DNA from: Paguma larvata
Taxonomy: Eukaryota; Chordata; Mammalia; Carnivora; Viverridae
Length of the DNA stretch: 64,000 nucleotides
Assembly (NCBI GenBank): GCA_030068075.1
Contig: CM057839.1
Span: 51,922,960 to 51,986,959, forward strand
Reading direction: 5' to 3'
Shown piece by piece: positions 42,628 to 53,100 of this stretch (the first letter of the stretch is position 1; every line of letters starts with the position of its first letter). The position numbers were made by a program, and so were the translations under genes. The notes beneath the pieces were generated by a model that was not told the DNA's origin, did no database searches, and saw only the letters and a list, made by a program, of their open reading frames with translations.

Positions 42628-42806
42628 GCCCGTAGCTCTCAAACATTGGTGTACATTAGAAATCACCTAGAGGACTTGTTAAAACATCACAAGCCCCGTC
42701 TCCAGAGTTTCTGCTTCAGTAGGTTGGAGGTGGAATCTAAAATTGCATTTCTAATAGATTCCCAGGTGCTGCTGCCCATCGCGCACGCTTCGAGAACCAG
42801 TGTCCA
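42628..42806 (-). mobile_element. hAT-Charlie MITE (MER20/MER5 group)
   Basis: 'gtagctctcaaacattggtg', 'aaatcacctagaggacttg', 'ccagagtttctgcttcag', 'attgcatttctaatag', 'cgcttcgagaaccagtg'. It is in the opposite orientation to the copy at 8382 and follows the preceding hAT element almost directly. Confidence 0.85.
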
Positions 42807-43257
42807 AGAGAAACAGGGACTGTGATGGTCCACAGGATGGAGAAGGTAAGAAGAAGATGAGAGGAAACACCAGGAGGACAGTAGGTTCCAGGGGAATATT
42901 CATGCTGGAAAGGTAGGTAAAGGGATTTTCTAGGGAATGAACATGTGTTTGAGTATACTTAGCAGGGACACACATGGAAACAGCAGACAGAGAGAAAAAC
43001 TTGAGATCTACGGCTTCAATGGGAAAGGGATGCTGCTTTGATGAAAAAAGTGTGGACTGAAGGAAATGACTTCCCTGTAAGCTCTTGCTTCACCTGACTT
43101 TTAACCATCTCCGTCTCTCTCCCCCTGGGAGTATGAAAGGGTTGATTAGGGAAGGACCCACTTGCAACATGAAGAAGCTGGTCCTTAACCCTTTGGGGCA
43201 AGGTTATTTAAATCCCTTCAAAATTCCTCACACCTCTTCCGAAAAGAGAACCAGTTA
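42807..43257. other. Unassigned sequence
   Basis: No gene or repeat recognised. Two small frames on opposite strands at 43016-43282 are unsupported. Confidence 0.4.
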
Positions 43258-43715
43258 TTCCATCCCAAAACTTTTGGCTTAAGTTTTTTTGCCCAGGATT
43301 CAGGAACTGGGCAGGGTTCAGCTGGGTAGTTTCCCTGCTGGTCCTTTCAGTGGCTGTGTGGCTACACTGAGTCACTCAGTCTAGAAGGATGCTAGGTAGC
43401 TGGGATCTCAGAACCTCTCTCTCTTCATGTGGCCTCTCTCTGTGGCCTCTACATGTGGTCTCTCCAGCAGAGTTCCCAGACTTCTTACATGGTGGCTTAG
43501 GGCTCTGGAGAGACAAACACAGAAGCTGCCAGACCTCCTTAAGGGTCAGGCACAGAAGTGGCTCATTGTCACTTTCATGGTGGCCACATTTTATTGGTTA
43601 TTGAGTCACAGACCGATCCAGATTCCAGGGAAGAAGACCCTCCCAAGGTGTGAACTCTGGAACCTAGGCTCATCGGAGGCCACCAACATAACAGATTAGA
43701 GCAGCATCTGTTTGG
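43258..43715 (-). mobile_element. ERVL/MaLR-type LTR, antisense
   Basis: 'gaactgggcagggttcagct', 'gggtagtttccctgctgg', 'catgtggcctctctctgtgg', 'cttcttacatggtggctta', 'attggttattgagtcacag' follow the complement of an ancient ERVL-type LTR. The reading frames at 43389-43699 are artefacts of it. Confidence 0.6.
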
Positions 43716-44189
43716 GAAATTTCCACAAAAGGAAAATAGGTAAATAGGAATGGATGGCTGTGTGGGGACAAAGCTAAGATTAATGGCAATTTTTTGGGTG
43801 ATATCCTGGGACTGAAAGCACTGGAAATTCTCCAAGAGCATTAACAGATGTTTGCCTTTTTTATTTTTTAATTGTATCCACACACGTTCTAGAACAGCAT
43901 ACTTCCTGCTTTGACTAAATTCACACAGTTACTGGCAATTATCTTAATTGCACATTCTTGGAAACCTTACCAAAGAGGTGAAAGAAGATTACCTTTAAGT
44001 AATTAGTGAGGGTTTTTTGCCTGTTGTTTTCTTCTTAACACAAGCACATTGGTGCATCTCTTTTTGAATGTTCTAAAAACATCTGTATACTGGCAAAGTC
44101 TATATGAGGGAGAAGGGAAGATTTGAAACAATTACTTTCCTTCCAGCATCTCCTTATTCTTTTTTTTGCATATTCATTCGCTGGCCTGT
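43716..44189. other. Unassigned sequence
   Basis: AT-rich. No gene or repeat recognised. Confidence 0.4.
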
Positions 44190-44329
44190 AATTATAAAAA
44201 GGGTTTTTTCAATACACATTGTATTGAATCATTTAATGATTCTGTATATGAGCATATACAACTCTCTATCATTCTTTTTGATGGTTACGTAGTAATTTAC
44301 TATATTATTTAGCTAATCTCCAACTGCCG
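44190..44329 (-). mobile_element. Possible antisense old L1 fragment
   Basis: 'attctttttgatggttacgt' with 'agtaatttactatattattt' resembles the complement of the L1 3' end. It directly precedes a sense L1 piece, so the two would be separate insertions or an inversion. Confidence 0.4.
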
Positions 44330-44622
44330 GACCCAAGAGAATTAAGAACATATGTTCACACAAAAATTTGCACATGAGTATTCATAGCAGCATTATTCGT
44401 AATAGACGAAGTGGAAACAACAGTAATGACCATTAGCTGGCGAATGGATAAACAAAATGTGGCTTTGGGAAATTATTCAGCCACAAAAAAAGGAATGAAG
44501 AACTGCTGCGACATAGATGAAACTCGAGAACGTTATGTTAAGTGCAGGAGGCCAGACACAAGACTATGTTATTCCACTTATATGAAAGGCAAATCCAGAG
44601 TGGCAGAGAGAAGATCAGCGTT
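44330..44622 (+). mobile_element. L1 ORF2 end / 3' UTR fragment
   Basis: 'cacatgagtattcatagcag', 'gacgaagtggaaacaac', 'agctggcgaatggataaac', 'ttattcagccacaaaaaaag', 'gttaagtgcaggaggccag', 'tgttattccacttatatg' follow the L1 3' end in sense. The frame 44411-44773 starts here and is not a gene. Confidence 0.8.
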
Positions 44623-44799
44623 CCTTCATTTCTGGAATGTTCCTTCTCTGCTTCCGTGGTACTATTTTTTCAAGTACCTCATATCCCCACCACCCCTGAA
44701 ACACTGTGGTCCTCAGGGACCTCGAATTTTCTCACCCACACACTCATTCTTGCACACAGTTCAGAACTGCTGAAACAAATTTGCTGAGACCATGACTTC

Positions 44800-45238
44800 C
44801 AGATTTATTCCTCCGGCCCTTACCTCCTTCTGAGCTCTGGACTCTCTTGCCATCTACCTACAGGATATTTCTTCCTGGACATCACTCAGCTCAACACAGA
44901 GCTCATCATTTCCCAAACCACACCTTTACACTTTTTCTATGTGTCATCTCTTCCATGAGAAATGCCCTTCCCAACTTCTTTGTCTTGTGAACTCTTATTC
45001 ATTTTTCAAGATTTAGCTTAAAATTTTCCCTCCTTCATAAAGACCTCCATGGGCTATGTGGTTTAGACAATCAGCTGCTGTGTTCCCGTGCACTTTAATA
45101 GGCCTTTTGCACATTCATCACGTTGCCTTTAATTATATTGTCTGATTGATTTCTCCAAGGCTGCCATTTTGTCTTGCCTTTTTTTTTTTTAATCCAACAG
45201 TTACTACAGTTGCAGACAATGAGTGTTCTTTGTTGAAT
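44800..45238 (+). mobile_element. L2 LINE 3' region
   Basis: 'aaatgcccttcccaactt', 'gaactcttattcatttttc', 'aagatttagcttaaaatttt', 'ataaagacctccatgggc' and a decayed terminus with 'gagtgttctttgttgaatg'. T-run at 45179-45191 lies inside. Confidence 0.65.
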
Positions 45239-45244
45239 GTGAGA

Positions 45245-45475
45245 GGATAATATTAATAAGAGCTAACACTTATGTTGTGCTTACTGGATACCAGGCACTG
45301 TTTTGAGTATTTTATTTGGATTAAATCACAGAAGCCCCACATAAACCTTTGTGGCAGACACGTTATTATACCTAGTTTTTGTACACACTGAGATTAAGAC
45401 AGTTTAAGGAACTTTCCCAAGATCATACAGCTACCAGCAGCAGAGGTGGGATTAGACCTTGCAATAAACTTTATG
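45245..45475 (-). mobile_element. MIR SINE, antisense
   Basis: 'tgtgcttactggataccagg', 'cactgttttgagtatttta', 'aactttcccaagatcatac' and 'agaggtgggattagacc' give the complement of a nearly full MIR. Confidence 0.85.
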
Positions 45476-45569
45476 TTCTTAGTCATTACGGCATATGGAT
45501 ACCGAGGGGGGAGTTGGGTATCCTATTTCCCCCTCCCAAGTCCTCAAAACTCCCAGACAAGTATTAGTC

Positions 45570-45695
45570 TCATGTGAATTCACTTAACAAACGTTTACTG
45601 AGCACGTCTTCTGTCTCTATGCCCAGGCACAGAGACAGATATTAAGGATAAATCGGTGAGCCGGAAATGAACCCTGCCTTCTTCAGGCAGAACTT
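45570..45695 (-). mobile_element. L2 LINE terminus, antisense
   Basis: 'tcacttaacaaacgtttact', 'gagcacgtcttctgtc' and 'gaaatgaaccctgccttctt' are the complement of the L2 3' end. Confidence 0.65.
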
Positions 45696-45789
45696 CAGAA
45701 CAAAGACTTTTCTACTTTCCACATTTATCAATAGATCACCCAAAGTCTGTCTGCCACTTAACTTCTCTTTAAACAAGAATTGATCTGTG

Positions 45790-46275
45790 AATGCTACCTA
45801 CATTAGACAGGGTTCTCCAGAGAAATAGAACCAAATATGTGTGTAGAGAGAGAGAGAAAGACAGACAGATTTATTTTAAGGAATAGGTTCAAGCAATTAT
45901 GGGTGCTGGCAGGTCTGAAATTGGTAGGGCAGGCTGGCAGACTGGAAATTCGACTAACAGCTGATGTTGCTTTCTTGAGTCCCAAATCCACAGGCAGTCT
46001 AGCAGCTAATCTGGGAACTCAGGCAAGGTTTCTGTACTGCAGTCTTGAGGCAAAATTCCTTCTTCAGGAAACCTCAGGCTTTGTAAGGCTTTCAACTGAT
46101 TGGAAGAGTCCACCAACCTCATGAAGGATAATCTGCTTTGTTTAAAGTCTACTGACTGTAAATGTTAATCACTTCTAAAAAAACACTTTCATAGCAACAT
46201 CTATACTAGTATTTGACTAAATAACTGGGCACCAAACCCCAGCCAGGTTGACACTTAAAATTAACCATCTCATTG
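45790..46275 (-). mobile_element. ERVL-MaLR-type LTR, antisense
   Basis: 'cagggttctccagagaaata', 'gaaccaaatatgtgtg', (GA)n, 'cagatttattttaaggaa' (AATAAA on the minus strand), 'tttcaactgattggaagag', 'gtttgactaaataactggg', 'gttgacacttaaaattaacc' in the order of a common LTR read on its complement. Nearly full length. The frame 45837-46124 is an artefact. Confidence 0.75.
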
Positions 46276-46685
46276 CCCATAGACATAGGTGCCCAAGGTT
46301 GCAAGGGAAAGTTTCAGAAGCAGTAAATATATAAACTACCTTCCATCAAGGAAAAGTTTTGCTAATATATGGACTATTTTGTATGCCATGGTCTAAATTT
46401 ACTAGGGACATGCTTAAAGTTGATATTTTCCCCCCTTTCTTAAACATCCCATACCTTCTTTATCCATTGTCCCCCAAAACCCTTTCCTGGAATCAACAGT
46501 TGCTTCTGCCATTCCTGGTCCTGGAATGTCCTTCCTGTTTCTCATTAAGAACAACATGACTTCCTCATGAAAAGTATTCATAAAGACACTTGCCATAGAC
46601 CATGTTCTGGGGAACCCTTCTCACTTAGCTTCAGGCTTCCGAGATGCCCCGCAATTCATAAAATTATGAAACTTTAGAACTTGAA
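46276..46685. other. Unassigned sequence
   Basis: 'ctggtcctggaatgtccttc' near 46516-46535 hints at L2, too weak to call. No gene. Confidence 0.35.
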
Positions 46686-46805
46686 GAGAAACTCAGTGGG
46701 CAAGATAGTCAATTTTTCTCATTTTACCAATGAGGAGACTGGATGCAGTGACTTTGTTGATCCTGAGGTGACTCCAGGACTAGAATTCAGCTCTACTTTT
46801 GCTAG
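46686..46805 (-). mobile_element. MIR-like fragment, antisense
   Basis: 'tctcattttaccaatgagga' and 'gactggatgcagtgactttg' resemble the complement of MIR or a related old repeat. Confidence 0.5.
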
Positions 46806-46869
46806 CCTCAGGAATTTTTAGGTCTAATAGAACAGAACCATTGCATATGGAAGGAAAGCTACCCTTAGG

Positions 46870-46950
46870 AGATAGGAGATGCTATCCTGGATATAAATAG
46901 TGAACTCAGATGAATCTCTGAGCCTCAGTTTCTTCATTCATTAAATGGCT
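46870..46950 (+). mobile_element. MIR fragment
   Basis: 'ctctgagcctcagtttcttc' and 'attcattaaatggctt' match the MIR centre in sense. It is cut by the hAT element on the right. Confidence 0.6.
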
Positions 46951-46954
46951 TAAA

Positions 46955-47108
46955 TCAGTGTTTCTCGAATTTTAATACTCATACAAATCACCTGAGGATC
47001 TTATCAGAATACAGATTCTGATTCAGCAGATCTGGAGTGGGACCTGAGATTCTGTATTTCTTCCAGATGATGCCAAAGCTGCTAGCCATGGACCATCTTT
47101 TGAGTAGA
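46955..47108 (-). mobile_element. hAT-Charlie MITE (MER20/MER5 group)
   Basis: 'cagtgtttctcgaatttt', 'aaatcacctgaggatctta', 'tctgattcagcagatctgg', 'ccatggaccatcttttgag'. Same family and orientation as 42628-42806. Confidence 0.85.
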
Positions 47109-48024
47109 AGGGTGAATGATCTGTAAGCACAATTTGAGCCTAAAAGTCCTAGGATTTGGTGATTCTATGATATGGATGGCAGTGTCAAAGGTAAAAAGGA
47201 CAGCAAGGGAAAGAGTATTAAACTTTACCTATACTTCTCTGTACACTCTTTTTCACAGTACTTTCTTCTACTTGGGGTTACCTCATATTCTGGTTTGCCT
47301 AAGAAAGTCAAACCTTGGCTTATGCCTGTTTTCCAAGTGTAGTGATTAACAGAGACCCTTTCAATCCCAAAAATGTCCCAGTTGGGACAATAAGTTAAAT
47401 GGTTACCCATATTTTAAGTTTCTTTCCCTCATCATCTATGTTCACAGAATATGGGATGCATTAGATTTCCACAGTTTGCATATTTCAAGCCAAAGCAAAA
47501 AGTACATCCCAGAAAGTTTTCCTACACAGTGTGTCAGAACTCCATGGTTTGTGAATTCCTGTTTTCTTTCCTTACAAAACAGCACACTCAGTGCGGGGAC
47601 TTTTGGCAAGTGCCTTTTGCATTCCGCCCGCCCAAGATGTGGGACCCTGGGAAAAAACCTGCTGGATGTTTGTTTTGTGGTGAGTCGCAGCAAAGCTCAC
47701 TCAGAAGATTAAAAACGAAATGGAAAAATACCTCGTGGGTGATTTTCCCACTTCCTATTCTCACAGGACCAATGTCTGAGTGTACAGCTCCCAAGTTCAC
47801 GGGAAGCTCACGGAGGGAGCTTCTACGCCCACATCACTAACGGCACTCCACAAGGAACTGCATAGAAAGTGTTCGGGCCTCAAACTACAAACCCATCTCC
47901 TGCCGTTGTTCCACTGGTCTGCCTTCGGGTCTTACATCTTCAGAGGATCCCATTCAAGGGAATATATTCCTAGAGGCTTGAAAATTGGCTCTTAGTTGCC
48001 ACCTTTTATCAGTAGCTAGTGGCG
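47109..48024. other. Unassigned sequence, about 0.9 kb
   Basis: No repeat recognised. Overlapping frames of 60-129 codons on both strands (47442-47840) occupy a moderately GC-rich stretch at 47560-47860. None has a known domain, but this repeat-free block would be worth an RNA check. Confidence 0.4.
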
Positions 48025-48170
48025 TTTACTCTTTATTCATTCATGTAATAAATATTTGCTAAGCGTCTACTATGTGCCAAGAAAGGATTCGCCGACAGTT
48101 GAAATGAAGAATTGGACATAGCGTTAGTCTGTAGATCTTAGTCCCCGACTGAAAAAAGGTGAGAGAGGTG
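48025..48170 (-). mobile_element. L2 LINE terminus, antisense
   Basis: 'attcattcatgtaataaata', 'tttgctaagcgtctactatg', 'tgccaagaaagg' are the complement of the L2 3' end. Confidence 0.7.
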
Positions 48171-48334
48171 GGGGGCAGTGTTAATGGAAAATTGGAGGGG
48201 TAATAAATGTAGCACTCTTTTTCTACAACTGATTCAGAGAGAAGCATGTAATTAATTTCAATCACAAAAGGTTAACTGACTGCTCACCTCCTTCGGGTCT
48301 TTGCTTAAAGGATGTTGGTTCACTGAGCCACCTT

Positions 48335-48510
48335 GGCCAATTTGTTTAAAATTGCAACTCATCCCCCAACCCAGAATTTCACATCTCTGCTTTCCTTTGC
48401 ATTTTCCACTATGCTTATCTTATAATCCATGACATAATTCACCTACTTACAAAGCTTATTGTCTTTCTTCCTCCATTAGAATGTTTGTTTCATAAATTTG
48501 TTACATAAAT
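48335..48510 (+). mobile_element. L2 LINE 3' fragment
   Basis: 'ccactatgcttatcttataa', 'cacctacttacaaagc', 'ttagaatgtttgtttcataa' fit the decayed L2 3' end in sense. Confidence 0.5.
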
Positions 48511-48614
48511 GTCCCAGACCTGTAAAAATGGTGCCAGACAGGCAAAATTCCAGGATGAGCTAAAACTTGAAAACAATGTCAGAACAACAGAAAGTAATTT
48601 TTAAACAGTAAGAG

Positions 48615-48817
48615 GCAGGGTGCTTGTGTGGCTCAGTTGGCTGAGTGTCCAACTTTTGATTTTGGTTCAGGTCATGATGCTAGGGTTGTGGGATCGAGCC
48701 CCATGTCAGGCTCTGCACTGGGCGTCGAGCCTGCTTGTGATTCTCTCCCTCTCTCTCTACCCCTCTGCCCTGCTTGCATGTTCTCTCTCTCTAAAAAAAA
48801 TTTTTTTAATAAAAAAT
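48615..48817 (+). mobile_element. Can-SINE with good target duplication
   Basis: 'gcagggtgcttgtgtggctc', 'gagtgtccaacttttgattt', 'gggatcgagccccatg', 'ggctctgcactgggcgtcg', CT-rich body, A/T tail. Flanks: 'aaacagtaagag' (48603-48614) and 'aaacaataagag' (48818-48829), one mismatch. Confidence 0.93.
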
Positions 48818-48829
48818 AAACAATAAGAG

Positions 48830-49390
48830 ACAAGAATAAGAACAAGATAAGCACACAAAAAGTTAGGGAATGTTGAGAACAAGTCAACAGATGACAGCAA
48901 AATTACTCAACTCCTATTCTGCTTCTGTCTTGTCCAATAAGAAAAAGAAAATTAAAACTTGACTGGTAGGACTGAGCCAATGATATAAAGAGAGAATCAC
49001 AATTCAGAGCATGCACTTTACATGTGCTCATACCACCAGACCCAGCTGACTGGTGTTCCAGGCACTAAAGGCACTTGTGATCAACTTCAGAAACACTATA
49101 GGCACTCCTGAACAACAGAAAATGTAGGAGAAATTTTAGAAGTATCCTAGTTTTCAAATGGGAATAAGAATGGACTACATAACATACATGCATGGCATGG
49201 TGCAAGTTCTCCATACCTAAGTTGAGTAAAACAAGGCCCAGCACTAAGTTGTTGTGTGCCACTAATATAGAGATGTCATCTAAGCTGACCTAAAGTCGTT
49301 CATAAGTATTTTTTGGATTCTTGGATTCAGTAGTTCTTTGAACTATGAATTCCCCTAGCATGTACCAACCTAAAGAGCACAGCTCACTTT
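48830..49390. other. Unassigned sequence
   Basis: No gene or repeat recognised. The minus-strand frame 49065-49262 is unsupported. Confidence 0.4.
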
Positions 49391-49640
49391 CTTATTCACA
49401 GCAACATAATCAGAGATTTTGTCAAGGACTTTGTGGAAGTCACAACACAATTTGTGTATGGTTTTGCTCTAATTAAGTAATGACCCTAACCAAAAGGAAA
49501 TGAGGTTAGTGAAACATGATCTTGTCCTGGTGGGCCCGTGCTGGCTCCGAGGGACTGGTGTCTTATTTTATAAGTGCTCAAAAATTAGATGTTTGCTATT
49601 AAAGTCTAGCTTTTGCTAAGAATCAACATCACAGATACAT
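49391..49640 (-). mobile_element. CR1/L3-type LINE relic with readable reverse-transcriptase motif
   Basis: Translating the minus strand from 49543 down to about 49490 gives QHGPTRTRSCFTNLISFW. The CR1/L3 reverse-transcriptase signature is Q-H-G-F, then a basic stretch, then R-S-C-x-T-N-L-I-S-F. The plus-strand text around it ('gacaaagcaag'-type and 'gattttgtcaaggactttg') also fits the complement of that LINE. A stop follows soon after, so it is a dead fragment, very old but unusually readable. Confidence 0.8.
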
Positions 49641-50079
49641 GATTTTCAGACTATGCAAACATTTGGAAGTAACTACTATAAAAGATAACATAATGCAAAA
49701 TCAACATTACTTTGACAGGATTGAATGCAACGTAAAATTACTAAGATAAAATTTATTAGGGTTAAAAATAACAAACTATCAATTTTATTATTATAGGAAG
49801 AGAATGACCATCCTTGAAGAGTTATCTTTGATAGTTGATTATAAATTTAATATGATGCCACATGGTAACCCAGATGTGGCTCCTAAGGGAATCAACACTC
49901 TCTAGGGAAGTTTAAACAGGAGTACAACACCGAGACCATAGGAAGCAACTAGGCTCATGAGGGTTGGCTCTGGTCATTTACATGGTGTCTAGTTCAAGGG
50001 AAATGTTTAGAAGGGCCATTGACAAAGCAAGTTAGTCCATGAGAGCCCAGTAAGAGTTACAGAAGAAGTTTAAAACACC
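49641..50079. other. Unassigned sequence
   Basis: AT-rich at 49680-49860. No gene recognised. Confidence 0.4.
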
Positions 50080-50881
50080 ACTTATCACCAGAGAAATACA
50101 AATCAAAACCACAATGAGATACCACCTCATGCCTGTCAGAATGGCTAAAATTAACAACTCAAACAACAGATGTTGTTGAGGATGCAGAGAAACAACACTT
50201 TTGCACCGTTGGTGGGAATGCAAACTGGTGCAGTCACTCTGGAAAACAGTGTGGAGGTTCCTCGAAAAATTAAAGATAGAATTACCCTATGACCCAGCAA
50301 TTGCACTACTAGGGTATTTATCCAAAGAATACAAAATTGCCAATTTGAAGGGGCACATGCACCCCAAAGTGTATGGCATCACTATCACCAATAACCAAAT
50401 TATGGAAAGAGCCCAAAGGACCATGGACTGATGAATGGATAAAGAAGATGTGGTATATATATACAATGGAATACTACTTGGCAATCAAAACAATGAAATC
50501 TTGCCATTTGCAACAGCATGGATGGAACTAGAGTGCGTAATGCTAAGTAAAATAAGTCAGTCAGAGAAAGACAAATATATGATTTCACTCCTATGTGGAA
50601 TTTAAGAAACACAACAGTTGAACATAGGGGAAGGGAAGGAAAAATTACATCAAAACAGAGAGGGAGGCAAACTGTAAGAGTCTCTTAAATACAGAGAACA
50701 AACTAAGGCTTGCTGGAGGGGTACCGGATGGGAGGATGGGCTAAATGGGTGATGCGCGTTAAGGAGAGCACTTTTTGGGAGGAGCACCGGGTGTTATATG
50801 TGAGTGATGAATCACTGAAACCAATACTACACCATCTGTTAACTAAGTTAAATTTAAGTAAACAAATATTATTTTTAAAAG
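50080..50881 (+). mobile_element. Carnivore L1, 5'-truncated: ORF2 end and 3' UTR
   Basis: 'cttatcaccagagaaataca', 'aatcaaaaccacaatgagat', 'gttggtgggaatgcaaactg', 'tatgacccagcaattgcac', 'ggaactagagtgcgtaatg', 'agagggaggcaaactgtaag' to an A-rich end. The frame 50201-50431 holds the ORF2 C-terminal stretch '[17 protein letters not shown]'. No target duplication was recognised. Confidence 0.92.
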
Positions 50882-51068
50882 AAAGCACATGGAACCTGGC
50901 TCTAATTAGCTATTACCTAGAAACTTGTGAATTTATGCCTTATCAGGTGTCCTAGTGAGGCGGAGATGAAGAAGGTTCTGGGCACAAGCGGCAAGGCAGA
51001 GGGAAGAGGCTACAAACGTATTTTCTGTTCAGGAAGGATAAAACAGGGGCATATGTTGGTGGTAAAAC
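50882..51068. other. Unassigned sequence
   Basis: Short unique stretch between L1 and SINE. Confidence 0.4.
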
Positions 51069-51079
51069 AAAGAAGGAAG

Positions 51080-51296
51080 GGGGCGCCTGGGTGGCTCAGT
51101 CGATTGAGCGACCGACTTCGGCTCAGGTCATGATCTCGCGGTCTGTGAGTTCGAGTCCCGCGTCAGGCTCTGTGCTGACAGCTCGGAGCCTGGATCCTGC
51201 TTCGAATTCTGTGTCTCCCCCTCTCTCTGCCCCTCCCATGCTCATGCTCTGTCTCTCTCTGTCTCTCAATAATAAATAAAAATATTAAAAAAAAAA
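51080..51296 (+). mobile_element. Young felid SINE (SINEC_Fc-like), perfect 11-bp target duplication
   Basis: Head 'ggggcgcctgggtggctcag', 'cgaccgacttcggctcagg', 'gatctcgcggtctgtgag', 'cgggctctg'-type body and a pure A13 tail. Flanks are identical: 'aaagaaggaag' at 51069-51079 and 51297-51307. Most CpGs are intact. All this points to a recent insertion. Confidence 0.96.
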
Positions 51297-51394
51297 AAAG
51301 AAGGAAGAATGACTTCATGCAAAAAAGGAAGCCTCAGTCTTTTTCCAGTCCTTCCTCTGTCAAGATGATGCAGGTATAGGCAGTTATGTAGATA

Positions 51395-51640
51395 GCAAGA
51401 GGCAGCACGGCACAGCGGTCAGCAGGACAGACTCTGGAACCAGCCGACCTGAGTTTAGATCCTGGTACTTCCGCTTAAGAGCTATATAAATGACTGAGCC
51501 GTTAAGACTCTTTGTGCCTCAGATTTATCATCTATCAAATAGGACTTAATAGTACTTAGCTTGCGGGGTTTATGTGAGGATTAAACAAGATAATATATGT
51601 AAAGTTCTTAGACTCGTGCATGACACAGAGGCAATATGCA
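51395..51640 (+). mobile_element. MIR SINE, nearly full length
   Basis: 'gcacggcacagcggtcagca', 'gacctgagtttagatcctgg', 'gactctttgtgcctcag', 'ggatttatgtgaggattaaa'-type text, 'gttcttagactcgtgcatg' run in MIR sense order. Confidence 0.85.
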
Positions 51641-51649
51641 AGTTTCCCA

Positions 51650-51860
51650 TGGATTGAGTGCTTGCTGTATCTCAGGCATTATTGTCTCATTTAATGCTCA
51701 GAGTAACCCTTAAGTATACAGGATCTACTGAAATAACTTTCCTACAGACGAGAAGCCAAAATTTTGAGACATCGAGAAACCTACCCCAAGTTATGCAGAA
51801 TATTATAGAATCATTCTGCAAAACTCAGGTTTTTCTGATAAAAGCATCTGAGATTTTAAC
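51650..51860 (-). mobile_element. MIR SINE, antisense
   Basis: 'gattgagtgcttgctgtatc', 'tcaggcattattgtctcatt', 'taatgctcagagtaaccc', 'cctaccccaagttatgcag' give the complement of MIR. It is tail to tail with the preceding copy. Confidence 0.75.
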
Positions 51861-52289
51861 CACTGCGTTTTATGGTCTCTAATTTGATCTCAAAATAATC
51901 AGGAAGCACAGCTCACATCTGGAACAAACGGCCAAACCACAGATGGCAATAGTAGCTGTGGGGTTTTGAAAGGGCTGCAGACGATGGCCACAAAGTCCAA
52001 GCTCCAACATCAGGTGAGGCGGGCTAGAGTTTTGATGGCTGCGCCCGTGACTGACGAACAGTGTGCTGGGAAGAAGGAGGAGGAACAACTATAACATGAG
52101 ACACTGTAAGGTTTCCAGGTTGGCTGGATCACTAGATCCAAAGGCAGTAACGCAAGAAGGGGAAACCAGGATGGAAAGCCCTCTCTTAGGGCTTTCGACG
52201 AAAGCAGAACACCCAGCAAAAGTGGGAAAGAAGGGAAAAAAGTAACAAGCCTGGTGGGGAATTCAACTACAAAGTGGATTTCAGTCTAT
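51861..52289. other. Unassigned sequence
   Basis: Overlapping frames on both strands at 51879-52245 have no known domain. No repeat recognised. Confidence 0.4.
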
Positions 52290-52760
52290 TACACCTGCGA
52301 TTTGGGCTGCAAGGAAGTTTCTACAGTCATTGACAGATATTCCAAGAAACACATTTTTGTGGAAGATCTCTGAACTGACCGTATTTTTGTAGAATCCCCT
52401 GACTTTCTAATGGCACTCCCAGTTGTACTGTGTACCTACCAAGGTGGGTATGTTCCCAAACCTGTTTTCTTATTGCTCGTTATTGGAATTGCATGCTTTA
52501 ATGAAATATTACATAGGCTGATGAGAAGAGTAATCAGCCAGCTATTAGTCCTGATCATTTTGGTTAAGAGTTTTTTATCCACATCTGATTATCTGGGGAC
52601 CTTCTGAAAAGTGGGACTACTGTAAGCTTACACACATAATTAAAGGAATTGTTACTATTTTTAACCTGAAGAGGCAATGACTTAGACAATTATTGATTTC
52701 ATATAATAAAAGAACTATCCTGTTTGAGGATAATTAAGTTTCTTCTTGGAGACTCCACAT
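52290..52760. promoter_or_regulatory. Candidate conserved non-coding element
   Basis: Repeat-free, AT-rich sequence with 'gagtaatcagccagctatta' (about 52528-52547), 'cacataattaaaggaattg' (about 52633-52651) and 'gataattaag' (52729-52738). ATTA/TAAT cores are frequent. Low-confidence call from appearance. Confidence 0.25.
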
Positions 52761-52794
52761 AGAATGTTCTAGAAATAGCTCTTAAAGAAATTAA

Positions 52795-53100
52795 ACAAAA
52801 TGTAGTAAAGGTAGCATAGTATAATAGAACGAATAAAGCCATAGTGCCAGGCAAACCTGGGCATAAATCTTGGCTCCCTCTTGTAGGATAGTATAAGTTG
52901 TCAAGTTACTTCCCAAAGCCTCCATTTTTTTCCTCCATATAACTATAAAATAATAATAATAATAATAATAATATTTACCATCTTCATTATTATTACCTAT
53001 ACAACTATAAAATGATGATGATGATTATTATTATTACTATTATTATTAACTTCCTAGCATAGTTTCTGGCATTTATTAGCCACATAATAAATGGTAGTTC
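52795..53100 (+). mobile_element. MIR SINE with expanded (AAT)n, (ATG)n and (ATT)n
   Basis: 'aaaggtagcatagtataata', 'gcaaacctgggcataaatc', 'gttgtcaagttacttcccaa', then 'aataat' units at 52948-52971 and 'gatgatgatgattattatta' at 53014-53033, and the MIR end 'gcatagtttctggcatttat'. The microsatellite arose in MIR's own 'ataataat' stretch, with a local duplication of 'acaactataaaat'-like text. Confidence 0.75.
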
